Positions 42,721-51,909 of a DNA stretch of 64,000 bases are shown one piece after another. The stretch is taken from the NCBI GenBank assembly GCA_034926635.1, contig JAYFQX010000019.1, positions 43,334 through 107,333 of the forward strand, read 5' to 3'. The position numbers were made by a program, and so were the translations under genes. Each line of letters opens with the position of its first letter. The stretch's first letter is position 1. The DNA is from Christensenella sp034926635. Its GTDB lineage: Bacteria > Bacillota > Clostridia > Christensenellales > Christensenellaceae. The notes beneath the pieces were generated by a model. That model searched no databases, was not told the DNA's origin, and saw nothing but the letters and a program-made list of their open reading frames with translations.

Positions 42721-43571
42721 TGCCATTCCTCTTTGTGCGCCAAAATATACTGTACCAGCTCATCTTTGGTAATGATGTCTTGCGGGATGGAAAAACCATT
42801 TTGTTGCAGCAAATAGGCGGCGCGCCTCGGTTCGCTTGCCGCAAGCCCAATCTGGCGAAGCTTTTCCAGATCAGCAAACACTTCTTTGGGCGTACCATCC
42901 ATATAGACCTCGCCATGATCCATTGCCACAATACGCGACGCATAATCCGCAAGGTTATCCATATTATGTGAGATCATAATCATTGTAGTTCCCGCCTTGT
43001 TCAGCGTATTCACAAGCTGCATAAAATGCTCGCGTCCCAGTGGGTCAAGACCGGCAATCGGCTCATCCAAAATCAAAATATCCGGTTTTGTTGCCAGCAC
43101 CCCAGCGATGGCCACCTTGCGCTTTTGACCGCCGGACAAGTCAAACGGGGAAACATCCTTTATCTGCTCCGGGTCAAACCCAACAAGCCGCAGCGCATCG
43201 CACACGCTGCTTTTGATCTCTTCCTCATCCATCCCTGCTTTCGTCGGTCCATAGGCGACATCTTTTTCCACAGTTTCCTCAAACAGCTGGTACTCCGGAT
43301 ATTGAAAAACCACGCCCAGCGTGCGGCGCAAAACTTTGCGGTCATAACCGCTCTCGTTGATATCCTGTCCGTTTACCAAAACACTGCCGCTGTCCGGCTT
43401 TAATAGTCCTGCCATCAATTGGATCAGCGTAGATTTGCCGCAGCCCGTATGACCGATGATCCCAATGAATTCCCCATCATCTATCGTAAGATTTACGTCT
43501 TTTAAGGCACGCACCTCAAACGGTGAGCCCGGCATATAAGAATAATTTAAATGATTTATTGTAAGCGGCAT
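42717..43571 (-). CDS. ecfA2: ECF transporter ATPase EcfA2
   Basis: 284 residues from the ATG at 43571. An ABC ATPase: Walker A GHTGCGKSTL, Q-loop FQYPEYQLF, signature LSGGQKRKVAIAGVL, Walker B ILILDEPIAGLDP, switch His in MISHNMD. It pairs with EcfA1 in the membrane complex. It overlaps the end of ecfA1 by 16 nt. Confidence 0.95.
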   Translation of the reverse strand: MPLTINHLNYSYMPGSPFEVRALKDVNLTIDDGEFIGIIGHTGCGKSTLIQLMAGLLKPDSGSVLVNGQDINESGYDRKVLRRTLGVVFQYPEYQLFEETVEKDVAYGPTKAGMDEEEIKSSVCDALRLVGFDPEQIKDVSPFDLSGGQKRKVAIAGVLATKPDILILDEPIAGLDPLGREHFMQLVNTLNKAGTTMIMISHNMDNLADYASRIVAMDHGEVYMDGTPKEVFADLEKLRQIGLAASEPRRAAYLLQQNGFSIPQDIITKDELVQYILAHKEEWQ

Positions 43572-44413
43572 AATTCTTCCACCAATTCCGTCAATGTAAC
43601 AGGACACTTCCCAAGATCCATTCCCTGCTCTAAAAGCTCTTGATATACCTGCGTAGCAAGCGGCGGCAACAACCCCGCTTCCGCAAGTTTGTCTTTATGA
43701 GAAAACACCTCGCGCGGTGTTCCTTCGTCTGTTATTTTTCCGCTATTCATGATAAAGACACGGTCGGCCTCCGCCGCTTCTTCCATATAATGCGTGATCA
43801 GCACAATCGTCTTTCCCTGTTCACGGTTCAAATACCGAATACTATCCATGACTTCATCGCGTCCCTTGGGGTCAAGCATTGCTGTCGGCTCGTCAAACAC
43901 AATAATATCAGGATGCATGGCAAGTACGCCCGCAATGGCAATCCGCTGCTTTTGTCCGCCGGAAAGCATATGCGGCGCACGCTTTTCAAAGCCCGCCATT
44001 CCCACCGCTTTCAAGGATTCATGCACACGCCGAATAATTTCTTCGCGCGGCACACCAAGGTTCTCCGGTCCAAACGCCACATCTTCTTCCACAATCGTAG
44101 AAACGATCTGGTTATCCGGGTTCTGAAACACCATGCCGGCATGGCTTCTGATATCCCATGTATTTTTTTCGTCATTTGCATCCATTCCCACCACAAACAA
44201 GGTGCCTTCCTGCGCGCGCAGAAGCACGTTGATGTGTTTTGCAAAAGTGGATTTTCCGCTGCCGTTATGCCCGAGGATCGCCACAAACGATCCTTTTTCC
44301 ACGGTGAGGGAAACCCCGTCCAGCGCATGTTTTTCTTCCGCGATGTTCCCTTCTTCATCCACAGGTGCAGGATAGGAATAGATTAAATTATTTGCATCGA
44401 TAATATTTGTCAT
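43556..44413 (-). CDS. ecfA1: ECF transporter ATPase EcfA1
   Basis: 285 residues. ABC ATPase with Walker A GHNGSGKSTF, Q-loop FQNPDNQIV, signature LSGGQKQRIAIAGVLAMHP, Walker B IIVFDEPTAMLDP and switch ITHYMEEA. The FQNPDNQ text and the position before ecfA2-ecfT identify EcfA1 of the group II shared ECF module. AATAAGGT precedes the start. Confidence 0.95.
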   Translation of the reverse strand: MTNIIDANNLIYSYPAPVDEEGNIAEEKHALDGVSLTVEKGSFVAILGHNGSGKSTFAKHINVLLRAQEGTLFVVGMDANDEKNTWDIRSHAGMVFQNPDNQIVSTIVEEDVAFGPENLGVPREEIIRRVHESLKAVGMAGFEKRAPHMLSGGQKQRIAIAGVLAMHPDIIVFDEPTAMLDPKGRDEVMDSIRYLNREQGKTIVLITHYMEEAAEADRVFIMNSGKITDEGTPREVFSHKDKLAEAGLLPPLATQVYQELLEQGMDLGKCPVTLTELVEELCRLQ

Positions 44414-44719
44414 ACCTTATTATTTCCCAAAAAACAGCGTCTGCTCTGCAGCCATCCGATAAAAATACGTTTCCATCGGGTACGCTTCCGGCTCGTTTCT
44501 ATATGCAGCGCTACGCAGGGGCAGCAGCGCCGCAGGATACAAAAAGCCAGAGCCAGGCGTATCGCTGCACTTTCTTACTCCAACTAAGCAAAGAAGGAAC
44601 TTCAAAAGCAATCGCCTCTCCAGTTCCTCCCCATAGCTTCCGTTATTTTTTTTTCCTGTATCCCCTGCGTTCCGCAACATCTTTGCTTCTCGCAGCGCAT
44701 ACAGCTTCACGGTTTTCGG
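44414..44719. other. Gap between ecfA1 and rplQ without a supported gene
   Basis: A 96-codon frame beginning with GTG fills most of the gap on the minus strand but has no ribosome site and resembles no family. I see no clear terminator or promoter here, so readthrough from rplQ into the ECF genes is likely. Confidence 0.5.
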
Positions 44720-45208
44720 TTATACCAATTCCAGGATCACAACTTCCGCTGCATCGCCGCGGCGCGGTCCCTTTTTGATAATACGGGAATATCCGCCGCC
44801 CTGGCCTTTGTCCTTGGCGCGCTGCGCATACTTTGGCGCAACTTCACGGAACAACTTCTCGATTACCGGGCTCTTTACATCACCAGTACGCTTTTTATAG
44901 TCGTACTTGCTTTCCTTTGGCTGTTTGACTTCCGGAAAATCATAAAGATATTTCATCAAAATACGACGCGTCGCAAGCTTGGAAGCCGAATCGTTGGTAA
45001 CCTTTTGGGTCGATCCGCCAATCGTCTTTTCCACTTCTACTGTGTTATCGTATTCATGGATTGCCTTTGTGATCAACTTTTCAGCAATCCTCTGCGTTTC
45101 TTTTGCACGCATCATTGTTGTTTCTATTCTACCGTTCCAGATGAGGGACGTCACGAGCCCGCGAAGCATCGCTCTCCTCTGGTCAGACGGTCTGCCTAAT
45201 TTTCTCAT
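44720..45208 (-). CDS. rplQ: 50S ribosomal protein L17
   Basis: 162 residues, beginning MRKLGRPSDQRRAMLRGLVTSL. The family hallmark RAKETQRIAEKLIT follows. It is longer than the 127 residues of E. coli, because of an insert after the first domain (KTIGGSTQKVTNDS), as in some other Firmicutes. Last gene of the alpha operon. Confidence 0.97.
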   Translation of the reverse strand: MRKLGRPSDQRRAMLRGLVTSLIWNGRIETTMMRAKETQRIAEKLITKAIHEYDNTVEVEKTIGGSTQKVTNDSASKLATRRILMKYLYDFPEVKQPKESKYDYKKRTGDVKSPVIEKLFREVAPKYAQRAKDKGQGGGYSRIIKKGPRRGDAAEVVILELV

Positions 45209-45241
45209 AGCGTTTCTTACCTCCGTACGTTAATTAAGAAA

Positions 45242-46186
45242 TCAATCGTCTTTCCGCAGGGACAGCCCCAGCGCTTCGAGCTTTTGTTCCACTTCTTCCA
45301 GCGATTTCTTACCCAGATTACGCACTTTCATCATTTCTTCTTCGTTGCGCATAATCAGTTCTTCCACCGTGTTGATGCCCGCGCGCTTCAGACAATTGTA
45401 CGAGCGTACCGAAAGATCAAGTTCCTCAATTGTGATTTCCAAAATCTTTTCTTTTTTGTCTTCCTCTTTCTCAACCATGATTTCCACATCGTTGACGTGG
45501 TCAGTCAGGTTGATAAACTGGGACAAATATTCGCTCATAATTTTCGCGGCAAGGGAAACCGCTTCATCTGCGTTAATACTGCCGTTTGTCCAAACTTCGA
45601 TCGTCAGCTTGTCAAAGTCGGTGATCTGGCCAACACGGGTATTTTCTACCGCAAAGTTCACCTTTCTTACCGGCGTAAACAGCGAGTCGATCGGCACTTC
45701 GCCAATTGGCATGTTCGGTCCTTTATTTTTATCAGCAAGCACATAGCCCCTGCCCTTTGCAAGCATAATTTCCATGTAAAGGTTTGCAGAAGCGTTTAGC
45801 GTAGCGATGTGCAGATCCGGGTTGATAATCTCTACCTCGGAATCCGTCTCGATGTCCGCCGCTGTTACTTCTTTGGGGCCTTTCACATTGAGAATCAACT
45901 TTTTTGGCTCGTCCGTATACATCTTGGCGCACAGGCCTTTTAAATTGAGCACAATGTTGGTAACATCCTCATGAACGCCTTCGATCGTCGAAAACTCATG
46001 CAGCACATTATCTATTTTTACGCTTGTAACCGCTACGCCCGGCAGCGATGACAACAAGATCCTCCGCAAAGAGTTTCCCAGCGTCGTACCAAAGCCCCGT
46101 TCCAAGGGCTCCATGACAAATTTACCGTACTTTTTGTCTTCGCTCATGTCGGTACATTCGATATTCGGTCTTTCTATTTCAAGCAT
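45242..46186 (-). CDS. rpoA: RNA polymerase alpha subunit
   Basis: 314 residues. The N-terminal dimerisation domain has FVMEPLERGFGTTLGNSLRRILLSSLPG; after an acidic-lysine linker (EKEEDKKEKI) the C-terminal domain has IEELDLSVRSYNCLKRAGINTVEEL and VRNLGKKSLEEV, which contacts UP elements and activators. Confidence 0.98.
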   Translation of the reverse strand: MLEIERPNIECTDMSEDKKYGKFVMEPLERGFGTTLGNSLRRILLSSLPGVAVTSVKIDNVLHEFSTIEGVHEDVTNIVLNLKGLCAKMYTDEPKKLILNVKGPKEVTAADIETDSEVEIINPDLHIATLNASANLYMEIMLAKGRGYVLADKNKGPNMPIGEVPIDSLFTPVRKVNFAVENTRVGQITDFDKLTIEVWTNGSINADEAVSLAAKIMSEYLSQFINLTDHVNDVEIMVEKEEDKKEKILEITIEELDLSVRSYNCLKRAGINTVEELIMRNEEEMMKVRNLGKKSLEEVEQKLEALGLSLRKDD

Positions 46187-46229
46187 ATTGCAACCTCCTT
46201 TTGAATCGGATAATTGTTAAGGAAGTACA

Positions 46230-46856
46230 TTATTTAGAATACAACTCAACAATCAAGTGCTCTTCGATCGTCAGGTCGATATCGTCTCTCTCCGGAAGAG
46301 CGATCACTTTACCGGTGAGCGTTGCAGCGTCAAATTCCAGCCATTTCGGCACGCCCTTGCCGCCTTCTTCCTTGATCGATTTAAAATACTCGTTAGATGC
46401 GGATTTCGAGATTACCGATACCACATCCCCTGCCTGCACAATGTAGGAAGGAATATCCACCTTTTTGCCGTTTACCAGAATGTGACCATGCATCACAAGC
46501 TGACGAGCGTGTGCGCGCGAATCGCCGAGTCCAAGACGGAACGCAACGTTATCAAGACGACGTTCCAGAAGTTGCAGCAAGTTCTCGCCTGCTTTGCCCT
46601 TCATCTTCTCAGCAATTGTAAAATATTTTCTGAATTGGCTTTCCAAAATACCGTAAGCGCGTTTCACTTTCTGTTTTTCTCTGAGCTGCGTGCCATACTC
46701 AGACATCTTTCCATATCTGCCTGCGCCATGCTGTCCTGGGGCGCTGGGGCGAAGCGTGTAAGCGCACTTTTGGGAATAGCATTTATCGCCCTTCAAAAAG
46801 AGCTTTGCGCCTTCCCTGCGGCATAAGCGGCAAACCGGTCCTGTATATCTAGCCAT
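46230..46856 (-). CDS. rpsD: 30S ribosomal protein S4
   Basis: 208 residues, zinc-binding form with CRLCRREG and later CYSQKC near the N-terminus. The S4 RNA-binding domain is RLDNVAFRLGLGDSRAHARQLVMHGHILVNG. S4 nucleates 30S assembly and often represses the alpha operon. Confidence 0.98.
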   Translation of the reverse strand: MARYTGPVCRLCRREGAKLFLKGDKCYSQKCAYTLRPSAPGQHGAGRYGKMSEYGTQLREKQKVKRAYGILESQFRKYFTIAEKMKGKAGENLLQLLERRLDNVAFRLGLGDSRAHARQLVMHGHILVNGKKVDIPSYIVQAGDVVSVISKSASNEYFKSIKEEGGKGVPKWLEFDAATLTGKVIALPERDDIDLTIEEHLIVELYSK

Positions 46857-46871
46857 AATCTTATTACCTCC

Positions 46872-47267
46872 TTATACCCTTCTGCGTTTCGGCGGACGGC
46901 ATCCGTTATGCGGAATCGGCGTCACGTCCTTGATCAGCGTAACTTCAAGACCTGCCGTTTGCAATGCGCGGATCGCAGCTTCTCTACCGCTTCCCGGGCC
47001 TTTTACAAAAACCTCGACAAACTTAAGTCCGTGCTCCATTGCCGCGCGTGCAGCTGTTTCAGAAGCAACTTGCGCCGCAAAAGGCGTGCTCTTTTTTGAG
47101 CCACGGAAACCCATCGCGCCAGAGCTTGCCTGCGAGAGTGCGTTTCCCTGCATGTCTGTCATTGTTACAATGGTATTGTTAAAGGAAGAACGAATATGCG
47201 CCTGGCCTTTTTCAATGTTCTTCTTTTCTCTGCGTCTTCTGGACACTTTTTTCTTAGGTGCAGCCAT
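46872..47267 (-). CDS. rpsK: 30S ribosomal protein S11
   Basis: 131 residues with a basic start (KKKVSRRRREKKN), then FNNTIVTMTDMQGNAL, GFRGSKKSTPFAAQVA and the C-terminal DVTPIPHNGCRPPKRRRV. It forms part of the platform of the small subunit. Confidence 0.98.
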   Translation of the reverse strand: MAAPKKKVSRRRREKKNIEKGQAHIRSSFNNTIVTMTDMQGNALSQASSGAMGFRGSKKSTPFAAQVASETAARAAMEHGLKFVEVFVKGPGSGREAAIRALQTAGLEVTLIKDVTPIPHNGCRPPKRRRV

Positions 47268-47280
47268 TATTTATTCCTCC

Positions 47281-47649
47281 TTATTTCTTTTTGCCTGCAA
47301 CAGTCCGCTTCGGACCTTTGCGGGTACGTGCATTCTGTTTTGTGCTCTGTCCGCGAACGGGCAGACCTTTTCTATGCCGGATACCGCGATAGCATCCGAT
47401 TTCCATTAAACGTTTGATGTTAAGGGAAACTTCACGCCTCAAATCACCTTCCGTTTTAATGTTCTTATCAATATAATCCCTGATTTTGGCAACGTCGTCC
47501 TCGTCCAGGTCTTTTACCCGGATATCGGGGTTCACGTTTGTTTCAGCCAAAATCCGCTGAGAAGTTTTCAGACCAATCCCATAAATGTAGGTGAGGCCGA
47601 TTTCAACTCGTTTGTCTCTGGGCAAATCTATGCCAGCAATACGTGCCAT
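47281..47649 (-). CDS. rpsM: 30S ribosomal protein S13
   Basis: 122 residues: MARIAGIDLPRDKRVEIGLTYIYGIG at the start and RHRKGLPVRGQSTKQNARTRKG at the C-terminus, which contacts P-site tRNA. Preceded by a 176-nt leader. Confidence 0.98.
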   Translation of the reverse strand: MARIAGIDLPRDKRVEIGLTYIYGIGLKTSQRILAETNVNPDIRVKDLDEDDVAKIRDYIDKNIKTEGDLRREVSLNIKRLMEIGCYRGIRHRKGLPVRGQSTKQNARTRKGPKRTVAGKKK

Positions 47650-47678
47650 ACTTTTTTAAACACCTCCGTAGTAATCTA

Positions 47679-47746
47679 AGCGGCTTTCCTGCGCCGCTGC
47701 GGATAAATTTTCATTTCAACGGCATAATGCCGTTCCAACCATTATA
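47679..47746 (-). promoter_or_regulatory. Internal promoter and hairpins before rpsM
   Basis: On the minus strand a TATAAT (47741-47746) with only a weak -35 is followed by a perfect hairpin AACGGCA-TTA-TGCCGTT (47718-47734) and a second AGCGGC...GCCGCT (47679-47698), then the ribosome site. Candidate regulatory leader; the promoter is uncertain. Confidence 0.45.
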
Positions 47747-47825
47747 AGATATATACAGTCCATACGAAATCCGCGCGCAGAGCAAGTGCGCCGATCAGCC
47801 GCCGTACGGGCATTGTTTTTGTGCG

Positions 47826-47939
47826 TCAGCCCTGCCTCTGTTTATGCTTCGTATTCGGGCAGATCACCATCACTTTGCCTTTTCTTTTAATAATTTTGCA
47901 TTTTTCGCAAATAGGTTTTACCGATGGTCTTACTTTCAT
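47826..47939 (-). CDS. rpmJ: 50S ribosomal protein L36
   Basis: 37 residues, MKVRPSVKPICEKCKIIKR, with the zinc ligands CxxC (residues 11 and 14), Cys27 and His32 of the zinc-binding form. Found by reading the gap between infA and rpsM; AAGGAGG lies just upstream. Confidence 0.97.
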   Translation of the reverse strand: MKVRPSVKPICEKCKIIKRKGKVMVICPNTKHKQRQG

Positions 47940-47987
47940 CTTAAAAGCCTCCTTCTTTAATCTGTATTCTTCCTGCGCCCGCGGTCC

Positions 47988-48209
47988 TTACGCTTTGCCG
48001 CGCCATGTAATCCGACCCCTGGAGAGATCGTAGGGCGAGAGTTCCACCGTCACCTTGTCCCCGGGCAGAATCCGTATATAGTTCATACGAAGCTTTCCGG
48101 AAATATGTGCCAGTATCTTGTGTCCGTTTTCAAGCTCTACTTCAAATGAAGCGTTCGGAAAGGTATCAGTCACCGTGCCTTCCACTTCGATTACGTCGCT
48201 TTTAGACAA
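47988..48209 (-). CDS. infA: Translation initiation factor IF-1
   Basis: 73 residues, an OB-fold: DVIEVEGTVTDTFPNASFEVEL, GHKILAHISGKLRMNYIRILPGDKVTVELSPYDL and SRGRITWR, close to full identity with Firmicutes IF-1. It occupies the A site during initiation. Confidence 0.98.
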   Translation of the reverse strand: MSKSDVIEVEGTVTDTFPNASFEVELENGHKILAHISGKLRMNYIRILPGDKVTVELSPYDLSRGRITWRGKA

Positions 48210-48211
48210 AT

Positions 48212-48517
48212 TTACTCCTCCTTCTGTGGTTCCGTGGCGTTTTTAATCGCACTCCGTAGTTCCGCATCAAACACCTTTTTCCCCGTTTCCAGTTTTTCCC
48301 CGATGTTTTCAAGGACAACAGGCAGGAAATCCAGATGCTTTACCTTTTTTTTCTTCGGCTTTCCAAGCTTTCTTAAATCGCCGTTTGCAATCATGACATA
48401 TCGGTCATCAATTACCTCTGTGACCAGGAAAACCTTTCCTGCGTCGCGTCCGGCCCTGCTGACCGCCAGCCTTCCGATGGTTACGGAATCATCTTTCAAT
48501 GTCTTCCTCCCTTCCAT
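48212..48517 (-). CDS. KOW domain RNA-binding protein (L14e/L6e-like)
   Basis: 101 residues. The first 60 form a KOW/SH3-like fold: IGRLAVSRAGRDAGKVFLVTEVIDDRYVMIANGDLRKL, then the basic KPKKKKVKHLDF. In Firmicutes this small protein regularly lies between map and infA and is thought to bind ribosomal RNA; its role is not established. It sits 1 bp after map and 2 bp before infA. Confidence 0.88.
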   Translation of the reverse strand: MEGRKTLKDDSVTIGRLAVSRAGRDAGKVFLVTEVIDDRYVMIANGDLRKLGKPKKKKVKHLDFLPVVLENIGEKLETGKKVFDAELRSAIKNATEPQKEE

Positions 48518-48518
48518 C

Positions 48519-49268
48519 TTACGGCGCCGTCAGGATCACCGGTCCTTCGTCCGTGATTGCCACCGTATTTTCATAATGAGCTGCAAGACTTCCGTCTGCG
48601 GTTTTCACCAGCCAGCCATCATCCATCCATTTCACATCGTCCGTTCCCAGCGTTACCATGGGCTCAATGGCAAATACCATACCTGCCCGCAGCCTTGGGT
48701 TCGGTCCGCGAAAAGAGAAATTCGGGATATCCGGTGCCTCGTGCATTTCCCTGCCGATTCCATGTCCGACCAGCTCTTTTACCACGCCCATACCATGTGC
48801 GCGCAAAACTTGCTCAATGGCCGTACTGATATCGTTTAAACGGTTGCCTACGCAGGCCTTGTTCTTGCCTGCAAAAAAGCTCTCCTTGGTAATCTTGATG
48901 AGATGCAGCGCTTCTTTTGAAACCTCTCCGACCGGCAACGTACGCGCCATATCGGATTGCCAGCCGCCAAGAACCGCACCCATATCAATACTCAGGATAT
49001 CACCATCGTGCAGCACCTTCTTTACGGATGGGATCCCGTGAACCACGCCTTCGTTGACCGAAGAACAAATGCTTCCCGGAAAACCGTGATATCCTTTAAA
49101 AGAAGGAACCGCCCCGGCATCGCCGATATACTGCTCGGCAATCTTATCTAGCTGCATGGTCGTTATACCGGGTTTTACGTGCTTTTTGAGTTCTTCCATG
49201 CAATTGTACAACAACCGCCCCGACTCGCGCATCAGCTCGATTTCGTGCAGTGTTTTTATGTTTATCAT
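48519..49268 (-). CDS. map: Methionine aminopeptidase, type I
   Basis: 249 residues. It removes the N-terminal methionine from new proteins using two metal ions. Ligands are visible in DGDILSIDMGAVLGGWQSDMART (two Asp), GHGIGREMHEAP (His), FAIEPM (Glu) and the final ENTVAITDEG (Glu). It lies between adk and the KOW gene, the standard order. Confidence 0.97.
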   Translation of the reverse strand: MINIKTLHEIELMRESGRLLYNCMEELKKHVKPGITTMQLDKIAEQYIGDAGAVPSFKGYHGFPGSICSSVNEGVVHGIPSVKKVLHDGDILSIDMGAVLGGWQSDMARTLPVGEVSKEALHLIKITKESFFAGKNKACVGNRLNDISTAIEQVLRAHGMGVVKELVGHGIGREMHEAPDIPNFSFRGPNPRLRAGMVFAIEPMVTLGTDDVKWMDDGWLVKTADGSLAAHYENTVAITDEGPVILTAP

Positions 49269-49273
49269 TTTTG

Positions 49274-49897
49274 TCAGACTTCTTTCAACTGCGTTACGAT
49301 ATACGCCGCTTCTTCTTCGATCGGCATCGTACCATCAACATTTTTCACCAGCCCGCGCCGCGCATAAAAATCAATCAGCGGAGCAGTCTGCTCTTCATAA
49401 ACACGGAAACGCTCGCGCACCGTCTTTTCATTATCATCTGCGCGCGTGATGAGCTTTGCGCCGCATTGATCGCAGGTGTCTGAAGGATGATTTTTTGTGC
49501 TGTATACCGCGCCGCACTCAGGGCACACCCTGCGCGCAAGCACGCGGTCCACAATCACCTGTACGTCAACTTCCAGGTTGACAACCGCGTCGATCGCAGC
49601 AATGGCATCCAGTGCCTCTGCCTGCGCAACTGTACGCGGGAATCCGTCCAGCAACACGCCGCCTTTTGCGTCGTCCGCTTTCATCCGCTGCTCCATCATA
49701 TCGATGATCACCTGATCCGGCACCAAAGCGCCTTGATCAATATAAGATTTTGCAAGCGCCCCCAGCTCGCTGCCCGCTTTCATTTCAGCGCGCAGCATAT
49801 CGCCTGTGGAGATATGCGCCAGATGCATTTCTTTTCCAACTCTGACTGCCATTGTGCCTTTCCCTGATCCGGGAGGGCCTAAGAAGATAACATTCAT
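49274..49897 (-). CDS. adk: Adenylate kinase
   Basis: 207 residues from the ATG at 49897, preceded by AGAGGAAA. P-loop GPPGSGKGTMA, then STGDMLRAE and DGFPRTVAQAEAL. The lid holds four cysteines in two pairs (CPECG ... CDQCG), the zinc-stabilised form of Gram-positives. It balances AMP, ADP and ATP. Confidence 0.97.
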   Translation of the reverse strand: MNVIFLGPPGSGKGTMAVRVGKEMHLAHISTGDMLRAEMKAGSELGALAKSYIDQGALVPDQVIIDMMEQRMKADDAKGGVLLDGFPRTVAQAEALDAIAAIDAVVNLEVDVQVIVDRVLARRVCPECGAVYSTKNHPSDTCDQCGAKLITRADDNEKTVRERFRVYEEQTAPLIDFYARRGLVKNVDGTMPIEEEAAYIVTQLKEV

Positions 49898-49996
49898 AGT
49901 GTTTCCTCTCTGCTCATAACGAGCGTATCGCGCAAATGCCGCCACGGACGCGCGCCCTGCAAAATGCAGAGGCACGCAGTCCGCTGTGCAGCGTTA

Positions 49997-51259
49997 TTAA
50001 TTCAAGAAGCCTTTGTAGTGCCTCATCATCATCTGTGCCTCTAGCTGCTTTGTCGTTTCCAGTGCAACGCTGACCATAATCAGCAAGCTTGTTGCACCGA
50101 ACACACTCGCAACGCCCGTCATATAACTGAAGAACGTCGGAACCGCCGCGACAACCGCAAGGAAAATCGCGCCGAACAAAGTGATTCTGGAAAGAATGGT
50201 CGCCAGGTAATCCGAGGTTGGCTTTCCGGGACGGATCCCCGGAATAAATCCACCGTTTTGCTGCAAATTCTTCGATACATCCACCGGATTGAACGCAATC
50301 TGTGAATAGAAGTAAGAGAAAAACAGGATCAGTAGCGCATAAACAACGACATAAAGCACCGTGCCCGGACCTGCCCATTGCTGATACCATTCATAAAATC
50401 CGCTTTCCGGCCAGAACTGTCCGATCATACCGGGCAGCATCAGGATCGTAATTGCGAAAATCAGCGGCATAACGCCGGACTGGTTTACCTTCATCGGAAT
50501 GTGTGTAGATTGTCCGCCGTACATTTTGCGTCCAACCACACGTTTTGCATATTGTACCGGTATCCGGCGTTCCCCAAGGTCTACAAACGTAATTCCCAGG
50601 ATAATCACAAACGCCAAACCGATCACCAACATAAACACCCAGAAGTTGATACTTCCGTTACCGACACCGTCCAGCATACTCTTCAGCATACTCGGCATAC
50701 CGGATACGATGGAAATAAAGATCAGCAGCGAAATGCCGTTCCCAATTCCCTTTTCCGTAATTCGTTCGCCGATCCACATAATGAGCGCCGTACCTGCCGT
50801 CAGACAAACGATGATCGTTACATAGTCAAACGGGTTGTTCGGGTTTTCCACTGCCTGCGAGCCAAGACCGACCATAATGCCGATTGCCTGCACAAGACCG
50901 AGGATTACGCCGAAGTAACGCGTAATGGAAGCAATTTTCTTTCTTCCGTCATCGCCCTCTTTGGCCATGCGTTCCAGCTTCGGAATCGCGACTGTCAGAA
51001 GATTCATAATGATGGATGCATTGATATACGGTACGATACCAAGCGCAAAGATCGTCATGTTCCCAAGCGAGCCGCCCGAGAACAAGTTCAAAAATCCGAG
51101 AACATCGTAGTTTTGAACCTGGCTAGCGATGAAGTCAACATTTACCCCCGGAACCGGAATAAACGCACCAATGCGGTAAACAAGAAGCATTAGCAGCGTG
51201 AATAATATTTTCTTCCGGATATCCGGTATTTTCCATGCATTCGCAAGGGTCTTAAACAT
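49997..51259 (-). CDS. secY: Protein translocase subunit SecY
   Basis: 420 residues with ten membrane helices. Conserved: RIGAFIPVPGVN near the N-terminus, the GGSLGNMTIFALGIVPYINASII plug region, GIGNGISLLIF, and KVNQSGVMPLIFA with FNPVDVSKNLQQNGGFIPGIRPG in the C-terminal half. Channel of the Sec machinery; its start overlaps the rplO stop by 1 nt. Confidence 0.98.
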   Translation of the reverse strand: MFKTLANAWKIPDIRKKILFTLLMLLVYRIGAFIPVPGVNVDFIASQVQNYDVLGFLNLFSGGSLGNMTIFALGIVPYINASIIMNLLTVAIPKLERMAKEGDDGRKKIASITRYFGVILGLVQAIGIMVGLGSQAVENPNNPFDYVTIIVCLTAGTALIMWIGERITEKGIGNGISLLIFISIVSGMPSMLKSMLDGVGNGSINFWVFMLVIGLAFVIILGITFVDLGERRIPVQYAKRVVGRKMYGGQSTHIPMKVNQSGVMPLIFAITILMLPGMIGQFWPESGFYEWYQQWAGPGTVLYVVVYALLILFFSYFYSQIAFNPVDVSKNLQQNGGFIPGIRPGKPTSDYLATILSRITLFGAIFLAVVAAVPTFFSYMTGVASVFGATSLLIMVSVALETTKQLEAQMMMRHYKGFLN

Positions 51260-51699
51260 TATACCACCTCAATACTGCCGCCTGCAGCTGTGATTTTCTG
51301 TTCCGCCGTTTTGGTGAACTTCGCAGCTTTTACAGTCAGCTTCTTATTCAACTCTCCGTTCCCAAGGATCTTCAGACCGTCTTTTGCTTTTTTGGCAAGC
51401 CCGCAGCCAACCAAAATCTCGTAATCGACAACCGCGCCATCGTCAAAGTTTTCTAATACATCGACATTAACCGCTGTATATTCTTTTGCAAATATATTTG
51501 TGAACCCACGTTTTGGCAAACGTCTGGTAAGAGGCATCTGTCCACCCTCGAAGCCGGGGCGTACGCCGCCGCCGCTACGGGATTTCTGACCTTTCTGACC
51601 TCTTGCGGAAGTCTTGCCCAAACCGGAGCCACAGCCTCTGCCTACGCGCTTAGGCGATTTTTTTGCGCCTGCCGCAGGACCAAGTTCTTGAAGTTTCAT
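51259..51699 (-). CDS. rplO: 50S ribosomal protein L15
   Basis: 146 residues: MKLQELGPAAGAKKSPKRVGRGCGSGLGKT, SRSGGGVRPGFEGGQMPLTRRLPKRGF. The glycine/arginine-rich N-terminal extension threads into 23S rRNA. Standard position between rpmD and secY. Confidence 0.98.
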   Translation of the reverse strand: MKLQELGPAAGAKKSPKRVGRGCGSGLGKTSARGQKGQKSRSGGGVRPGFEGGQMPLTRRLPKRGFTNIFAKEYTAVNVDVLENFDDGAVVDYEILVGCGLAKKAKDGLKILGNGELNKKLTVKAAKFTKTAEQKITAAGGSIEVV

Positions 51700-51714
51700 A
51701 GGCTTTCTCCTCCG

Positions 51715-51894
51715 TTATTTCGTCTCTTCCACCGACACCAGATGCTTAACCGTAAAGATCATGCCTCTGATCGGTGCGTTATCCGGCCTTACAACTTCCT
51801 GACCGATTTTGCGGAGACCCAGCGCCTTTACGGTGTCTTTCTGGTTCTGCGCATATCCAATGGGGCTTTTTACCAGTTTAATTTTCAAACTCAT
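51715..51894 (-). CDS. rpmD: 50S ribosomal protein L30
   Basis: 59 residues: MSLKIKLVKSPIGYAQNQKD, then LGLRKIGQEVVRPDNAPIRGMI. Found by translating the gap between rpsE and rplO; ribosome site GGAGG precedes the ATG at 51894. Confidence 0.97.
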   Translation of the reverse strand: MSLKIKLVKSPIGYAQNQKDTVKALGLRKIGQEVVRPDNAPIRGMIFTVKHLVSVEETK

Positions 51895-51909
51895 CTTTTT
51901 GCCCCTCCT

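Noticed and set aside
44420..44710. A 96-codon GTG-started frame between rplQ and ecfA1
   Set aside because: No ribosome site, no recognisable sequence and poor composition; treated as a gap.
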